Numbered from the stretch's first letter, positions 43,712 to 53,484 are shown. The stretch is 64,000 nucleotides of DNA from Oncomelania hupensis (GCA_036898135.1 CM072522.1:60469070-60533069), one strand, 5' to 3'. Program-made: numbers and translations. The notes: generated by a model not told the origin, from the sequence alone.

Positions 43712-44182
43712 AAATACCATCCTGCAAGGCACAGTGCAAGGAGGCAGAAGAAGAGGGAGACCGAAAAAGAGGTGGGAGGACAACATTCAAGAATGAACTG
43801 GTTTGACACTGAGCGAAACCATCAGGGTTGCCGATGATAGGGAAAGATGGAGTACGCTGGTTAAACGATCATCTGCGTTTACGTACCGTAGGTTATGAGG
43901 TTGTGTGTAAGACTTTCTTACAGGGTTGTGAGGTACCAAATTTTATGAGGTACATTTTCCCATGACCTCACAGTGCCCACCTTAGAAACCACGTGCTGAG
44001 CTACCAAGTATATCGCCTATACATTTATCTCAACCACCTCACACAACCGTTGGAGTGCGACCACCCACACACACACACAGATGTTTGCAAGTACACCACA
44101 ACGATGCTAAAAATGTGCTTACCTCACAACGTAGGGTACGTGGGCATATGTGTGGTGCCCCTATGACCTTTGAGTTACGGGA
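43712..44182 (+). mobile_element. RTE-type LINE 3' end fragment split by a MITE
   Basis: The left part, to about 43876, matches the C-terminal basic region and 3' end of the RTE family (CTGCAAGGCACAGTGCAAGG through TTAAACGATCATCTG). The right part resumes at about 44151 with TGGTGCCCCTATGACC and a GGATA tail. The 261-bp MITE sits between them. A further GGATA-repeat tail with GTCCTAGAATTACGG at 44256-44298 looks like another tail of the same family. Confidence 0.8.
43881..44141. mobile_element. 261-bp MITE with 21-bp inverted repeats
   Basis: The left end ACGTACCGTAGGTTATGAGG T and the reverse complement of the right end ACGTACCCTACGTTGTGAGG T match at 18 of 21 positions. The element interrupts an RTE tail, so its borders can be placed within a few bases. 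The right-end sequence CCACAACGATGCTAAAAATG recurs at 63600, so the element is dispersed. No coding capacity. The TSD is not clear and the superfamily is not assigned. Confidence 0.75.
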
Positions 44183-44309
44183 TAGGATAGAATAGTATTT
44201 GGGAATGCCAATGTGAATGGCGTCGGTGAGACAAATGATAGAGGGCTGAGTGTCCTAGAATTACGGGAAAGGATAGGATAGGATAGGATAAGATAGTTCA
44301 TATTTTTCA

Positions 44310-44700
44310 CTGTGCTGTTCTTGAAATTCATTTTGGGGGTAGGAAACTCTGGTTAATTGATAATATATGAGCATCAAAAGCCACATTATAGTTAATGCCA
44401 TTGAAAGTCAAGGTCATTCCAAGGTCACTGGCTTTTTTGGCATAATGCATCTTTTGCTGTAATGTATTTGGTCTTACATGAGTGTATTTAGAGCTGGAGG
44501 TCAAGGTCATCTCAAGATCAAGAGCATAGAAATATCAAAGTTGGTATGACTTTGCGTTTTAATGCCACCGTTACATTTAGTTTTTCTCTGGGCATTCATT
44601 TTAATGTTAAATATTGCAAGTTCCATAAAGAGCATGTGCGTCATATGGGTTTTTGTCCTTCTAATTTTAAATTATTAATAAAATTTGTAATTTATTTTTA
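44310..44700 (+). repeat. Family C repeat (AGGTCA-rich), copy 1
   Basis: Shared words with 44880-45110 and 53080-53640: TGAGTGTATTTGGAGC/AGAGC, AAGGTCATCTCAAG, ATCAAAGT.GGTAT, TGTTAAATATTGCAAGTT. AGGTCA half-sites occur at several positions. No protein. Confidence 0.75.
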
Positions 44701-44703
44701 AAC

Positions 44704-44706
<3 letters not shown>

Positions 44707-44789
<83 letters not shown>
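44707..44789. repeat. (ATT)n microsatellite
   Basis: About 28 ATT units between two family C copies. Confidence 0.95.
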
Positions 44790-44879
44790 TTACTCCTGGC
44801 CGTTAACGAACTTTGAATCACGGGCTGTACAGGCTGTTATTGTCTAACATTCGAGTACATCGCGTAAACCACGGAGCCA

Positions 44880-45115
44880 ACTGCGTTCCTGGCATAATAC
44901 AACTTTTGCTATAGTTTATTTGATCGTACATGAGTGTATTTGGAACAGGAGGTTAAGGTCATCTCAAGGTCAAGAGCATCGAAAGATCAAAGTCGGTATT
45001 TGCGTTTAATGTCACATTTTCTTTTTCTTTTCTGTTGCTCATATTATGTTAAATATTGCAAGTTAAATAAGAAGCATGGAGTCATGGGGGCTTTACCCTT
45101 CTAGTTATAATGGTG
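44880..45115 (+). repeat. Family C repeat, copy 2
   Basis: Contains ACATGAGTGTATTTGGAACA, TTAAGGTCATCTCAAGGTCA and ATATTATGTTAAATATTGCA, as in copy 1. Confidence 0.75.
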
Positions 45116-45765
45116 TAATGTTTTGACGGTTTAACAGATGTTGGTTTTCTGTGGTCCTGATTCGGTTCCGCTTTAGTAGTCCGCAAGACCCTGTATTACC
45201 TGTAAGCATTTTCTGTATAGTGCTCCTAGCAATGTTCCCGATTAAGCACAGTGGTTCATCAATTACGCACCAAATACGAAAACTGAGGCAGAAAAGTTTA
45301 CTTGTGTGCGTCCACATTTTTTCCAAATCGCTGAAGTAGCAATCGTGATAAATGAGTGTCCAACTAATTCACGCAAAGCCCACATCGAAGACTTCCATAG
45401 CCGACCATTCAGTGTGGTATCGCGAGTTGTCGTCCTTTAAAATCGAAGGTGCTAGCAATGTGTACTTCCTGTATGCATTCCTATCGCTGCTGAAATGGTT
45501 TTCCTTCCCTGACAAACCAAATTGTGGAATCTCAAAATTTAGAAAAGGACTCGTACACCTTATTTAATTGTTTTGGATGGATTGTAATTGTTTTGTTGTT
45601 GATGATGATTAGAATGGTAAAGACAACAATACTGTTGCTGATGGTGATGATAAATCCAAATATTTGTTTTGTGACAACAAGTATGTTGCATAATGTACTT
45701 CTTAATTCTTGAGTAAGTTTAATTTTATATTGTGTATTGGGGAAATCAGTTTAACTTTTGATTGT
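45116..45765. other. Non-coding sequence, nothing recognised
   Basis: Several short frames of 60-75 codons exist in both directions, but none has a recognisable domain. Confidence 0.35.
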
Positions 45766-45839
45766 ATTTTTGACTCAAATGCATTGAAATGTATGTTGAT
45801 GTTACTGTACTTACCCATACAACTTATGTTTTGACTCAC
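45766..45839 (+). repeat. 74-bp direct repeat, left copy
   Basis: Matches 47239-47312 with two mismatches, from TTTTTGACTCAAATGCATTG to ACTTATGTTTTGACTCAC. Between the copies lie CT repeats, family A copy 4 and a LINE fragment. Confidence 0.9.
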
Positions 45840-45992
45840 TCTCTCTCTCTCTCTCTCTCTCCCTCTCACCCCTTGGGGTCATGAGCAATCTTGCCACTGT
45901 AGATTGTTCTAACCTATAAAGGGAAAAGTGAAAGCCCCAGTTGAAAACCTCTTTCCTTTATAGGCATGACCGATTCACTGCGGCAACAGTAC

Positions 45993-46572
45993 CCCCGTTG
46001 GAGTGCCGGTGGTTTCAGTATAAATAGTATCCCCACTTTCTGGAAATTTATTGCTTTAAATTCCCACTGTCGCTGTCTTCCTCATTTGCTCTTTCCCATT
46101 CATGCTCTGTCCTATCACTCTGCTATACTATCTTCTTCTTCGCTTGATCAATGACCTACCTTTTTTCTTGAAAACTCTTCCTGGACAAGACTCCTTGTTT
46201 GTGTATGGGGTCTGTTGGATCAGCTTGGGAGTATTGGACGCTTTCTGCCGGGTGGTCACTAGGGCTTCCAATGATGTTATTATTTAGCAATATAAGCATT
46301 TTATATGTATGTGTTTTGTTGATAATTTATAATGATGTTTGTATTCTATTTTGTTTTTGTAACCGGGGGTTCGATTAGTTGGGGTAAAGCCTCAGCCGTC
46401 CCCTGCGTGGGATGTCTTTATTGTAAAGTGACTGGCCGGTGGAGGGCATACAGTTTTCCCACTAGGGTTGTTTCAGCAGATCTTTTATGCGGATCGGGGG
46501 TTGTCCGGTCCTGAATTGGCTCGGAAGAGTCCGCTGGACCTAAAGCAACAATCAATCAATCAATCAATCAAT
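45993..46572 (+). mobile_element. Family A retroposon copy 4, (CAAT)n tail
   Basis: It is full length from CCCCGTTGGAGTGCCGGTGG to GGACCTAAAGCAA, but the tail is (CAAT)n instead of (TAATG)n. No clear TSD. The 3' end lies just upstream of the LINE fragment at 46613. Confidence 0.82.
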
Positions 46573-46612
46573 CTCTCTCTCTCATGAAGCAAAGTCTGTT
46601 TTTCAAAGAGCC

Positions 46613-47260
46613 TTGAACTTGCTTGATCTTAATATAAATGAAGCGATTGGAGTGTTTAATAATTTTGTCAAGCAGAAAGCTGAGTGTATGAAGAGGAGAC
46701 TTATTGTTGGCGAGACGAGCAATTGTGCATGGTTTGATAGGGAGTGTTCGGATGAAAGGAGAAATGTACGAAAATTACTTAGACAATTTAGAAAACATCC
46801 TACTAGTGAAAAGAGACAAAGCTACTGTAGAGCACGTAGGGAATATAAGAATTTCATATGTAGAAAAAAGAAGTTGTTTAATGATACTCAGTTCAATAAA
46901 TTGATTTCATCGATAGGCAACCAGCAGGTGTTTTGGCAAGAAATTAGTAGGTTGTTTGGCAGACGAACTCAGCCAAAAAATGACATTACTATCGATGCTT
47001 GGTATGAACATTTCAATGCTGTTTTAGATACGGAGGATGAACATTTAGGTGGGGACCCAGACTTTGTTCAAAACTATGAAGAAGTTTTAGACAGACTAAT
47101 TACAAGAGATGAAGTTTTACAAGCTATTTGGAAGTTAAAGCGTGGTAAATCTCCTGGACCAGACGGGCTTATTGGCGAATTTTTTAAATATGCTGGTAGC
47201 AGTGTTATAGATTTCTTAGTGAAATTATTTAATAAATTGTTTTTGACTCAAATGCATTGA
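46613..47260 (+). pseudogene. LINE linker and RT N-terminal fragment
   Basis: A 215-codon frame is rich in Lys/Arg and carries AIWKLKRGKSPGPDGLIGEF, the first conserved RT block of APE-type LINEs. Before it lies the region between endonuclease and RT with YEHFNAVLD. The frame stops after VKLFNKLFLT, where the 74-bp repeat begins, so the RT catalytic core is absent. It may belong to the same broad group as the fragment at 18976-19431, but the parts do not overlap, so this cannot be tested here. Confidence 0.75.
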
Positions 47261-47331
47261 AATGTATGTTGATGTTACTGTACTTGCCCAAACAACTTAT
47301 GTTTTGACTCACATTCATAGCAATGTGAGTC
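47239..47331 (+). repeat. 74-bp direct repeat, right copy, with hairpin
   Basis: The right copy of the 45766 repeat (47239-47312) runs into a hairpin at 47306-47331 with arms GACTCACATT and AATGTGAGTC. The same hairpin word occurs at 53886-53911. Confidence 0.88.
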
Positions 47332-47340
47332 TATGTATAC

Positions 47341-47406
47341 ACCCGGTCCTGATTTGGCTCGGAAGAGTCCGCTGGACCTAAAGCAACAATCAATCAATCA
47401 ATCAAT
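47341..47406 (+). mobile_element. Family A 3'-end fragment, (CAAT)n tail
   Basis: Only the last ~50 bp of family A (CCCGGTCCTGATTTGGCTCG to GGACCTAAAGCAA) plus a (CAAT)n tail. This is the pattern of an extreme 5' truncation during target-primed reverse transcription. Confidence 0.8.
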
Positions 47407-47525
47407 ATGTATTCACTCACCCACCGCCACCCTTGCCCACAACCCCCCCCCCACCCCATCCAAAAAGAAGAAAGTCTATATTTTTGCAAATCTGTGCGAA
47501 ATGTGTCCTAAATTACTGCGTGATT

Positions 47526-47810
47526 TGACAAAACCGAGTAAGTCCACCTAAGGTCGAAAATGAGTTTTTTGCGCCATCAAACTTGCAAGAGAATGACGCA
47601 TCTTACCTGTAAAAATCAAATCCGAACTATGTTAGATTTGGAGATATCATAGAGTAAGTCCTTGTTAAAAAAATTTTAAGTGGGGGAATAAACTGATAAA
47701 ACCAAGCAAGTCCCCTGCGATTTTGTTTCGGCGATCCTCTGGCTGATGCTCGAGTTGGCATGATGACGTCATTTTCTACAATAACCTGACAAAGAAAAGT
47801 AAGTCCTCCC
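47526..47810 (+). repeat. GACAAAACC family, diverged copy
   Basis: GACAAAACCGAGTAAGTCC at 47526, GATAAAACCAAGCAAGTCC near 47695 and GACAAAGAAAAGTAAGTCC near 47789. After the first motif the layout resembles that at 41901 (GTCCAC, TCGAAAAT, TTTTGCGC). A 97-codon frame at 47816-48109 downstream is not recognised. Confidence 0.6.
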
Positions 47811-48056
47811 GACCAATGAGAAAGCGCCTTAAGATGAAGCGGACCAGTGAGAATCCATGTTATTGCTGCTGTGCAATATTATTTTCCTGTGAAAATGATG
47901 ACGAAATTTCGGTCAGCAAAGGACGTGTTCGGCTTTTTGAAAAAGAGTTTTCTTCATGTACTTTCCTGCCCACCATGAAGGATCCTGTAGATCTTCCGCC
48001 TACGCGGCAACTTCCACGAGGTGTGGAAATAAACAAACAAACTATCCTATCCTATC

Positions 48057-48317
48057 CTATCCTGTCCCGTAACCCTGAGGTCGTAGGGGCACCACAGATG
48101 ATCGTTTAACCAGCATACTCCATCTCTCTCTGTCCTCAGCAGCCCTGATGGCTTCGCTCAGTGTCAAACCAGTCCATTCTCGAATGTTGTCCTCCCACCT
48201 CTCTTTCTGTCTCCCTCTTCTTCTACCTCCTTGCACTGTGCCTTGCAGAATAGTCTTTGCAAGGCCTGATGATCTGGTGACGTGGCCATACCATCGGAGT
48301 TTCCGTTTCTTCACCAC
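48057..48317 (-). pseudogene. RTE LINE C-terminal tail
   Basis: The frame carries KRKLRWYGHVTRSSGLAKT, GRRRGRQKERWEDNIREWTG and a last PLRPQGYG. It corresponds to the end of the polyprotein and continues the RT frame after breaks at about 48335-48345 (an in-frame stop) and 48540. It adds no catalytic domain. Confidence 0.8.
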
Positions 48318-48523
48318 TGTGAGCAGGTCATCGTGTTGTCAAATGGCTTGTGTGATGGTCTGTCGGACTTCGTCGTTGGTGATGTGTTGGGTATAGGAAA
48401 TGCCCAGAAGTATTCTGTAGCACCTCATCTCCATGCTTTGTATTCTTCGTTGTAGATCTGCTGTGAGGGTCCATGCTTCGCAAGCATATAGGAAGATGGA
48501 GATGACAAGGTGGCGCAGCAGTC

Positions 48524-49502
48524 TTACTTTGGAATGTAGAATGATAGTCCTGTCTTTCCAAATGGCTTCAACCTTGTCAGGGCAGCAGTTGTTTGTGCGA
48601 TCCTGGAGAGGACTTCCTGTCGGGACCCATTGTCTGATACAATTGCTCCTAAATATGTGAAGCTATGCACTGTGTTGAGGGATTGGCTTTGGACTTTGAT
48701 GTCCGTGCTGATGCCATTGGTGTTGTTGGTCATCATTTCGGTCTTCTCTGCACTTATTTCAATTCCACAAGCTTTGGAGGTGGTGTCAAGCCTCTGTACC
48801 AGCTGTTCAAGTTCTTGTTCCTCTCCAGCCAATCCATCAATGTCATCCGCAAAACGAAGATTGGAGATTGCTCTATCCCCTATGCTGACTGTGCCTTCGT
48901 GATCTGCAAGCGCATCTGACATGATGCGCTCTAGGAAGATGTTGAAGGGTGTTGGAGAGAGTAGGCATCCTTGACGCACACCGATTGTTGTTCTGAACCA
49001 GTTCCCGATGGCGCTGTTGTGGAGGACTGCACTGGTAGCCTTGTCATACAGGTTTTTGATGACTTCAATAATTTTAGGTCTGATGTTGTACGCTTTCATT
49101 GTTGCCCATAGAGCTGCATGCCAGACTCGGTCAAACGTTTTCTTGAAGTCTATGAACACATGATGTTGGTGCTGTAGGTATTTCTCACAGATTATTCTGA
49201 GGTTGAAAATCTGTTCAGTGGTACTTCGCCCTGCCCTGAATCCTGCTTGTTCTTCAGCTATGATTTGTTCCGCTTGGGGTTTCAACCTGTTGAGTAATAT
49301 TTTCAGGAGGACCTTGCTGGGATGGATGATGAGGCTGACGGTGCGGTAATTTTCACACTCCTGAAGGTTACCTGTTTTGGGAAGAGTGATGACAAGCGAC
49401 TGGGCCCATGGTATAGGCCACTCTCCACTCTTCCAGATCTTGTTACAGATAATGGTGAGGGCATCAATCATCGCTTCTCCTCCTGCTTGTAGCAGTTCCG
49501 CG
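48524..49502 (-). pseudogene. RTE LINE reverse transcriptase domain
   Basis: The open frame runs to 49594, but the first residues come from the nested LINE tail; RTE sequence starts at IPAELLQAGGEAMID (about 49500). RT motifs: NYRTVSLIIHPSK, EEQAGFRAGRSTTEQIF, FIDFKKTFDRVWH with the first catalytic Asp, GVRQGCLLSPTPFNI, and LRFADDIDG with the catalytic FADD pair. It ends in a frameshift after TAALTRLKP. The catalytic residues are intact. Confidence 0.87.
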
Positions 49503-49507
49503 GGTAT

Positions 49508-50183
49508 CTGTATCTGTATCTGTAGTATTACGCTGCTACACATCCAGGTGACTGGCATAAATTGCAGCGGGTTGGGGGTTGCGCAGCGGCTCACTGGTGG
49601 AGGCTGGCCGCTAGTCTACTTTTAAAAGTTTCTGTGGATGTGGCGTACACTATACTATCATCTAGAATGTTCCAGTCACTCACTGTACGCACAAAGAATG
49701 AGTTTTTGAGTTGGTCTGAGGAGCAGTGAGGTACAACATATGGCCTTGAGTTGTTCCTGGCATAAGTGTTTACTATGTTGGTGGTGGTGAAGTTACTGCT
49801 TTGCACTGGTTTGATGCGTCGTCCTGGTCGTTGTTGGGTGAAAAACTGATGCCCCTCAACCACCCTATAAAACAGTCCGAGTCGTAGTTGGAGGCGGCGG
49901 CTTTGGAGAGGTTGGAGGCCCGTCCGCTCCAGGAGTCCAGCAACGCTGCCCGGGGCATTGGACCTGAAGTCGCCAGTGATGAAGCGTGCTGCAATGCGCT
50001 GGATCTTCTCCATGCTGTCGATGTCTTTCTTCAGGTACGGGTCCCAGACAACGGCGCCATACTCCACGAGGGGGCGGACCAGGGAGATGTAGGCTTGGTT
50101 CTTGCAGTTGGTGGGGCAGCGACGGAGGTTCCTCCTTAAGAAGCCTAAGGTGGAGTTGGCTTTCTTGGTAATAGAGGAAATGT
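49508..50183 (-). mobile_element. Second LINE nested in the RTE, 5'-truncated, with TSD
   Basis: This 676-bp insertion lies exactly between two adjacent RT codons of the RTE element. The duplicated target GGGTAT is at 49502-49507 and 50184-50189. Its minus-strand 3' tail is a short ATACAG repeat. It encodes only the C-terminal end of another LINE class. The order of events is clear: the RTE copy came first and this one second. Confidence 0.85.
49591..50179 (-). pseudogene. Jockey/CR1-superfamily LINE C-terminal domain
   Basis: The open frame extends upstream of its first Met at 50067, with KANSTLGFLRRNLRRCP before it, and continues through LVEYGAVVWDPYLKKDIDSM, KIQRIAARFITGDF, SFFVRTVSDWNILDD and FKSRLAASLHQ to the stop. 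This is the typical C-terminal end of jockey/CR1/L2-like LINE ORF2 after the RT. The stop and the 3' end are native; the 5' end is an insertion-time truncation. It is a single unbroken frame, so the copy is fairly young. The exact clade is not assigned. Confidence 0.82.
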
Positions 50184-50850
50184 GGGTATGTTGTCCACTC
50201 CCGCTGACTTCCCTTTCTTTAGCGATTGCACTGCTGCCTCAACTTCTTCCCGGAGAATTGGGAGGATTTCTTCTTCTCTGTTCTCGGTACATGCTAGAAC
50301 TGATGGGTCTCCATTTGGTGTATGGTTGTAAAGGTCAGAGCAGTACTCTGTTCATCTGTCCAAGACTTCTTGTTCTTCTGTAAGGCATATGCCAGACTTG
50401 CTTTGGATCGTGGAGACTTTGGGCTGTTTGAAACTTGTCAGCCGCTTTACAGTCTGGTAGGCCTTCTTGCTGTTGTTTTTGTTCAGACTGTTCTCTATTT
50501 CCTTTCATTGATCTTCTATCCAGTTCTCCTTTGCTGTGCGCATGCCTTTTCGGATGTCATTGTTGATTTTTCGGTAGACATCAGCTCCCTGTGAGGTGTT
50601 CTTTTTCTTTCTTTTTTAATCTCTCTTCGTTTATCACACAGATCCAAAAGTTCAGGTGTGATCCACGGCTTCTTCTTTGGCCGGTGCTTGCCAAGGATCT
50701 CAGTGGCGGCATCTGTCACAGCTGAGTTGAAGGTGGTGGTCATGGTGTTGACATCTACTTCACCAGCCCCCAAAATGAGCAGTGGTGCAAATTTCCCTTA
50801 AATTGTGGCCTGAAATTGTTCTGCCACCTCCGGGTCTTGCAGTTTGTCCA
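50184..50850 (-). pseudogene. RTE LINE linker between endonuclease and RT
   Basis: Read on the minus strand with several shifts, it shows GKHRPKKKPWITPELLDLCD and KRREIKKER, NKNNSKKAYQTVKRLTSFKQ, and finally a LKKGKSAGVDN block that abuts the nested insertion. The block is the first RT motif of the element. Confidence 0.75.
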
Positions 50851-50859
50851 GGTCGAACT

Positions 50860-51396
50860 TCAGTCTAGTGCAGTATTTACTCTCTTCAAGTGGAGCCGGA
50901 AAGACATCATCAAGAGATCGTGGTCACTTCCGATGTCTGCTCCTGGAAAAGTGCGTGTCCTGCCAATGTTGATGCTTGATCTGAAGCGTTTCTTGACCAT
51001 GATGTAGTCTATTTGGTTGTGATGCTCCCCCCTGGGACTGTGCCATGTCCATCGTCTGGAGTTTTTGTGAAGACCAAGCGTGTTTGCCAGTACCAGATTG
51101 TTGTATCTGGCAAACTCCAAGAATCTCAGACCCCTGTCATTTGTCTCGTTGTTGCAGTGGGGTCCACATGTGTCTCCGCAGTTGTGGTGCGCATCTTGGC
51201 CAACCTTGGCATTCCAGTCGCCTTGCACTATGACTATGTCCTTCTTCGGCACTTGGTCAAGGACCGCCTGTAGATTTTCATAAAAATCCTCCACTTCGCT
51301 GTCGTCATAGTCTGATGTTGGGGCATAGGTCTGGATGATGGTGATGTTGAAAGGGGCTGCTCTCAGGCGGATGGTAATGAGTCTACTGGGCGGCAA
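50860..51396 (-). pseudogene. RTE LINE apurinic-like endonuclease domain
   Basis: It has FNITIIQTYAPTSDYDDSEV, VIVQGDWNAKVG with the catalytic Asp and Asn, a NDRGLRFLEFARYNNLVLAN block, RRWTWHSPRGEHHNQIDYIM and GADIGSDHDLLMMSF with the final SDH motif. The upstream start GTWNVRTLTAEGKLEEL is in a separate frame at 51510-51640. The region between EEL and GRDDRHEHGVGFLVHKN is too short, so the part normally holding the conserved Glu is missing. The endonuclease is therefore probably inactive. Confidence 0.83.
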
Positions 51397-51917
51397 CCCA
51401 TGACAGTGGCTAGAATGTTCTTGTGGACCAAGAATCCAACGCCGTGTTCGTGCCTATCATCTCTACCGCTGAAATAGAGCTTGTGGCCTTTTGTCTGTCG
51501 TTGTTTCACCTAGGCCAGTTCTTCTAATTTTCCTTCCGCAGTTAGGGTCCTGACATTCCAGGTTCCTATGACGATGTTGTTTCTCGTGCGTATCTTGCTA
51601 AATTGTCCATCAGTAGCATACTTAACACCTCCGTCCTGGTGGCCAACGGAAGGCGCGGTCCTTGAGCCGGGCGACGACCTATCCGGTATGGAATTAGTGG
51701 ATAGTGTCATTATGCATGTAGTGTGTCTTGGGCAAAAAAGAACCTGGCTGTGCCCAATCCTCTCCAGGCTGTTGGGCACAGCCGAAATCCATGAATACAG
51801 TGTGGCTCGCCTTGGCCCCGAGCACGTGGTCGTTGAACATGTAGCAACGTGAGGTTCTTCGCCCTGGCCGGTGACTTCTGTGTAGAAGACTTTTGCCCAG
51901 TGATGCCGTGCTAACAT

Positions 51918-52139
51918 TACCCCTGTTAATCGCCTCTTCCGACACGCCGGGAAACGTCGGGCCTATTCTATTCAGTGCCCGAACCCACAAACAAACAGCA
52001 ACAAATATATTACAGACACACAACAAGGGCAACAAAATACAAGACATACACGTGGTGTAAAGGCAGGAAGATCGCTACAATAGGAAACTGAAAGGAAAAT
52101 AGTTTTGTATTTTTAAAATTAAATTGGCTGCATCTAATA
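51918..52139. other. Possible 5' UTR of the RTE LINE, or flank
   Basis: No frame is recognised. It includes ATGTTAGCACGGCATCACTG read on the minus strand at the upstream side of the endonuclease frame. The exact 5' end of the LINE is not determined. Confidence 0.3.
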
Positions 52140-52535
52140 TTATTTTGAAGGGAGAGCAAAATAACCCATGACTCCTGCATACCAACCCAGGAATATTAAG
52201 TGAAGAATGGCTAAAAACAATAAACAGGCACACATATACACTCACTGTAACTGCTGCACCCACATCTTACAAAACCCAACTTATGTGACTCATCTCGTCA
52301 GACTTTTTAACAAAGAAACGAAACGGCCTATGGTCCACAAATAATCTTAAAACATCAAATCTATCAAACATTTCTTTAACATTCAAGGTATGCACTCTTA
52401 AATCGAGGAATTGCATTATAATATGCCCTTAAACTTCCAGAAACGATCGCGTAATATAGCGCAACACAAAACGTCGATTTTCTCGAAAGTAGGTTTTGTG
52501 GACTTGCTCGGTTTTGTCAGTTCACGGCAGATTAG
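52140..52535 (-). repeat. GACAAAACC family, inverted short copy
   Basis: The reverse complement of 41880-42475 over its length: CATCTTACAAAACCCAACTT, GATTTGATGTTTTAAGA, CGATCGTTTCTGGAAGTTTA and CTGACAAAACCGAGCAAGTC all appear inverted. The hairpin block between the copies' GTCCACAAAT and CCATAGG is absent here, leaving ATGGTCCAC as the join. Confidence 0.85.
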
Positions 52536-52559
52536 TCCAACTATGACATGTTAATAAAA

Positions 52560-53174
52560 ATTGTGTCCATCGGTCCGTCTGTGTGTGCGTCGGTCCGTCT
52601 GTCTGTCCGCCATCTGTGCAAAACTTGCAAGTGGATTAATATCTAAGAACCTATTTCAACTATCACAACTAAACTTGTTAAAATGGTGTATACTTATGAG
52701 ACCTTATAAAGGATCAGTGAATTAATGACTTCACCTCAAGATCAAGGTTACAGGGTCAACAATTATTAGTTGTTGTTCACAAAGTTTGCTCTTTTTTTTT
52801 TCTAGGTTATTCATATTGAACTTATGATTCTTTGATGCATAATACATATGAACGACCATGGACTATGAGAGATATAAAGTCCAGACTTGTTAAATTTAGA
52901 GATGATAGATTAATCTGGTATACATGTTCCATTTTTGCTTTGATCTTGAAGGTCAAGGTAATTTTAGGCCTCGCAAAAACATACAAAATTAGGTCATTGT
53001 ACAGTGGAATGGCTATTTATTTAACCCATAGTATGCAACAATATTGGGTTATTTGATCAGACATGCATGAAGTCACATGAAGGTCAAGGTCATCCCAAGG
53101 TCATCGTTGTTTTGGGCATACTACAACTTTTGCTGTAGTTTATTTGATAGTACATGAGTGTATTTGGAGCCGGT
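52560..53174 (+). repeat. Family C repeat, copy 3 (left part)
   Basis: It starts with GTCCGTCTGTCTGTCCGCC, a low-complexity lead, and continues to AGGTCAAGGTCATCCCAAGG at 53080-53099 and TACATGAGTGTATTTGGAGC at about 53150. It is interrupted at 53187 by a SINE and resumes at 53497. Confidence 0.7.
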
Positions 53175-53186
53175 CATCTCAAAGTC

Positions 53187-53484
53187 GGGGTGTCGGATAG
53201 CGCAGGGGTTGGAGCACTCGCTACTGTGTCGCAAGTTAAGCACCCTCCAGTGCAGTTAGCACTTGGATGGGTGACCGCAAAACATGAAGCGACAAATAAC
53301 AACGCCCCCAGTTGACTCAACTGTGACTGAATACCTACTCTCTTAAGGGTGGGGAAGGTAAAGCAGCGAGGGAGAGAGATGGGCATCACCCTCATTACGC
53401 TGGCCCAAGATAAGTGTGATCTCCAACATCACGCTCCCCTACGGCCACAAGGCTATGGGACTACCTTTAGCTTTTTACCTTTAC
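53187..53484 (+). mobile_element. tRNA/5S rRNA hybrid SINE with 12-bp TSD
   Basis: The head has a box A-like GGATAGCGCAGGGGTTGG, as in tRNA-derived SINEs. It is followed by AAGTTAAGCACC and TTAGCACTTGGATGGGTGAC, which match the box A/intermediate and box C control regions of 5S rRNA (AAGCTAAGCA, TTAGTACTTGGATGGGAGAC). The rest, to about 53484, is a body ending in a T/C-rich CTTTTTACCTTTAC. Perfect 12-bp repeats CATCTCAAAGTC flank it at 53175-53186 and 53485-53496. It inserted into a family C repeat. Hybrid tRNA/5S SINEs are known in some invertebrates; whether this family is described I cannot tell. Confidence 0.8.

Larger units (their letters stand above)
48033..51917 (-). mobile_element. 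RTE-type LINE, broken, with nested LINE
   Basis: It is read right to left. The endonuclease start GTWNVRTLTAEGKLEEL is at about 51550 (minus frame 51510-51917), the endonuclease body at 50860-51396, the linker at about 50190-50860, and the RT plus C-terminal tail at 48060-49502. The 3' end at 48033-48062 is a GGATA-type tail (TATCC on the plus strand). The order endonuclease-RT in one long frame, with a WYGHVTRSS and GRRRGRQKERW tail, fits RTE/BovB-like LINEs. Several frameshifts and stops, a gap in the endonuclease and the 676-bp nested insertion make it non-functional. It is the longest copy of the family in this window. Confidence 0.85.

Noticed and set aside
47816..48109. A Cys-rich 97-codon frame as a host gene
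   Set aside because: It runs into the 3' tail of the RTE LINE, has no recognised domain, and starts beside a repeat motif. It is kept only as an unexplained frame.
53200..53300. 5S rRNA gene
   Set aside because: Only the control-region part of 5S is present, fused to a tRNA-like head and flanked by a TSD, so it is a SINE.
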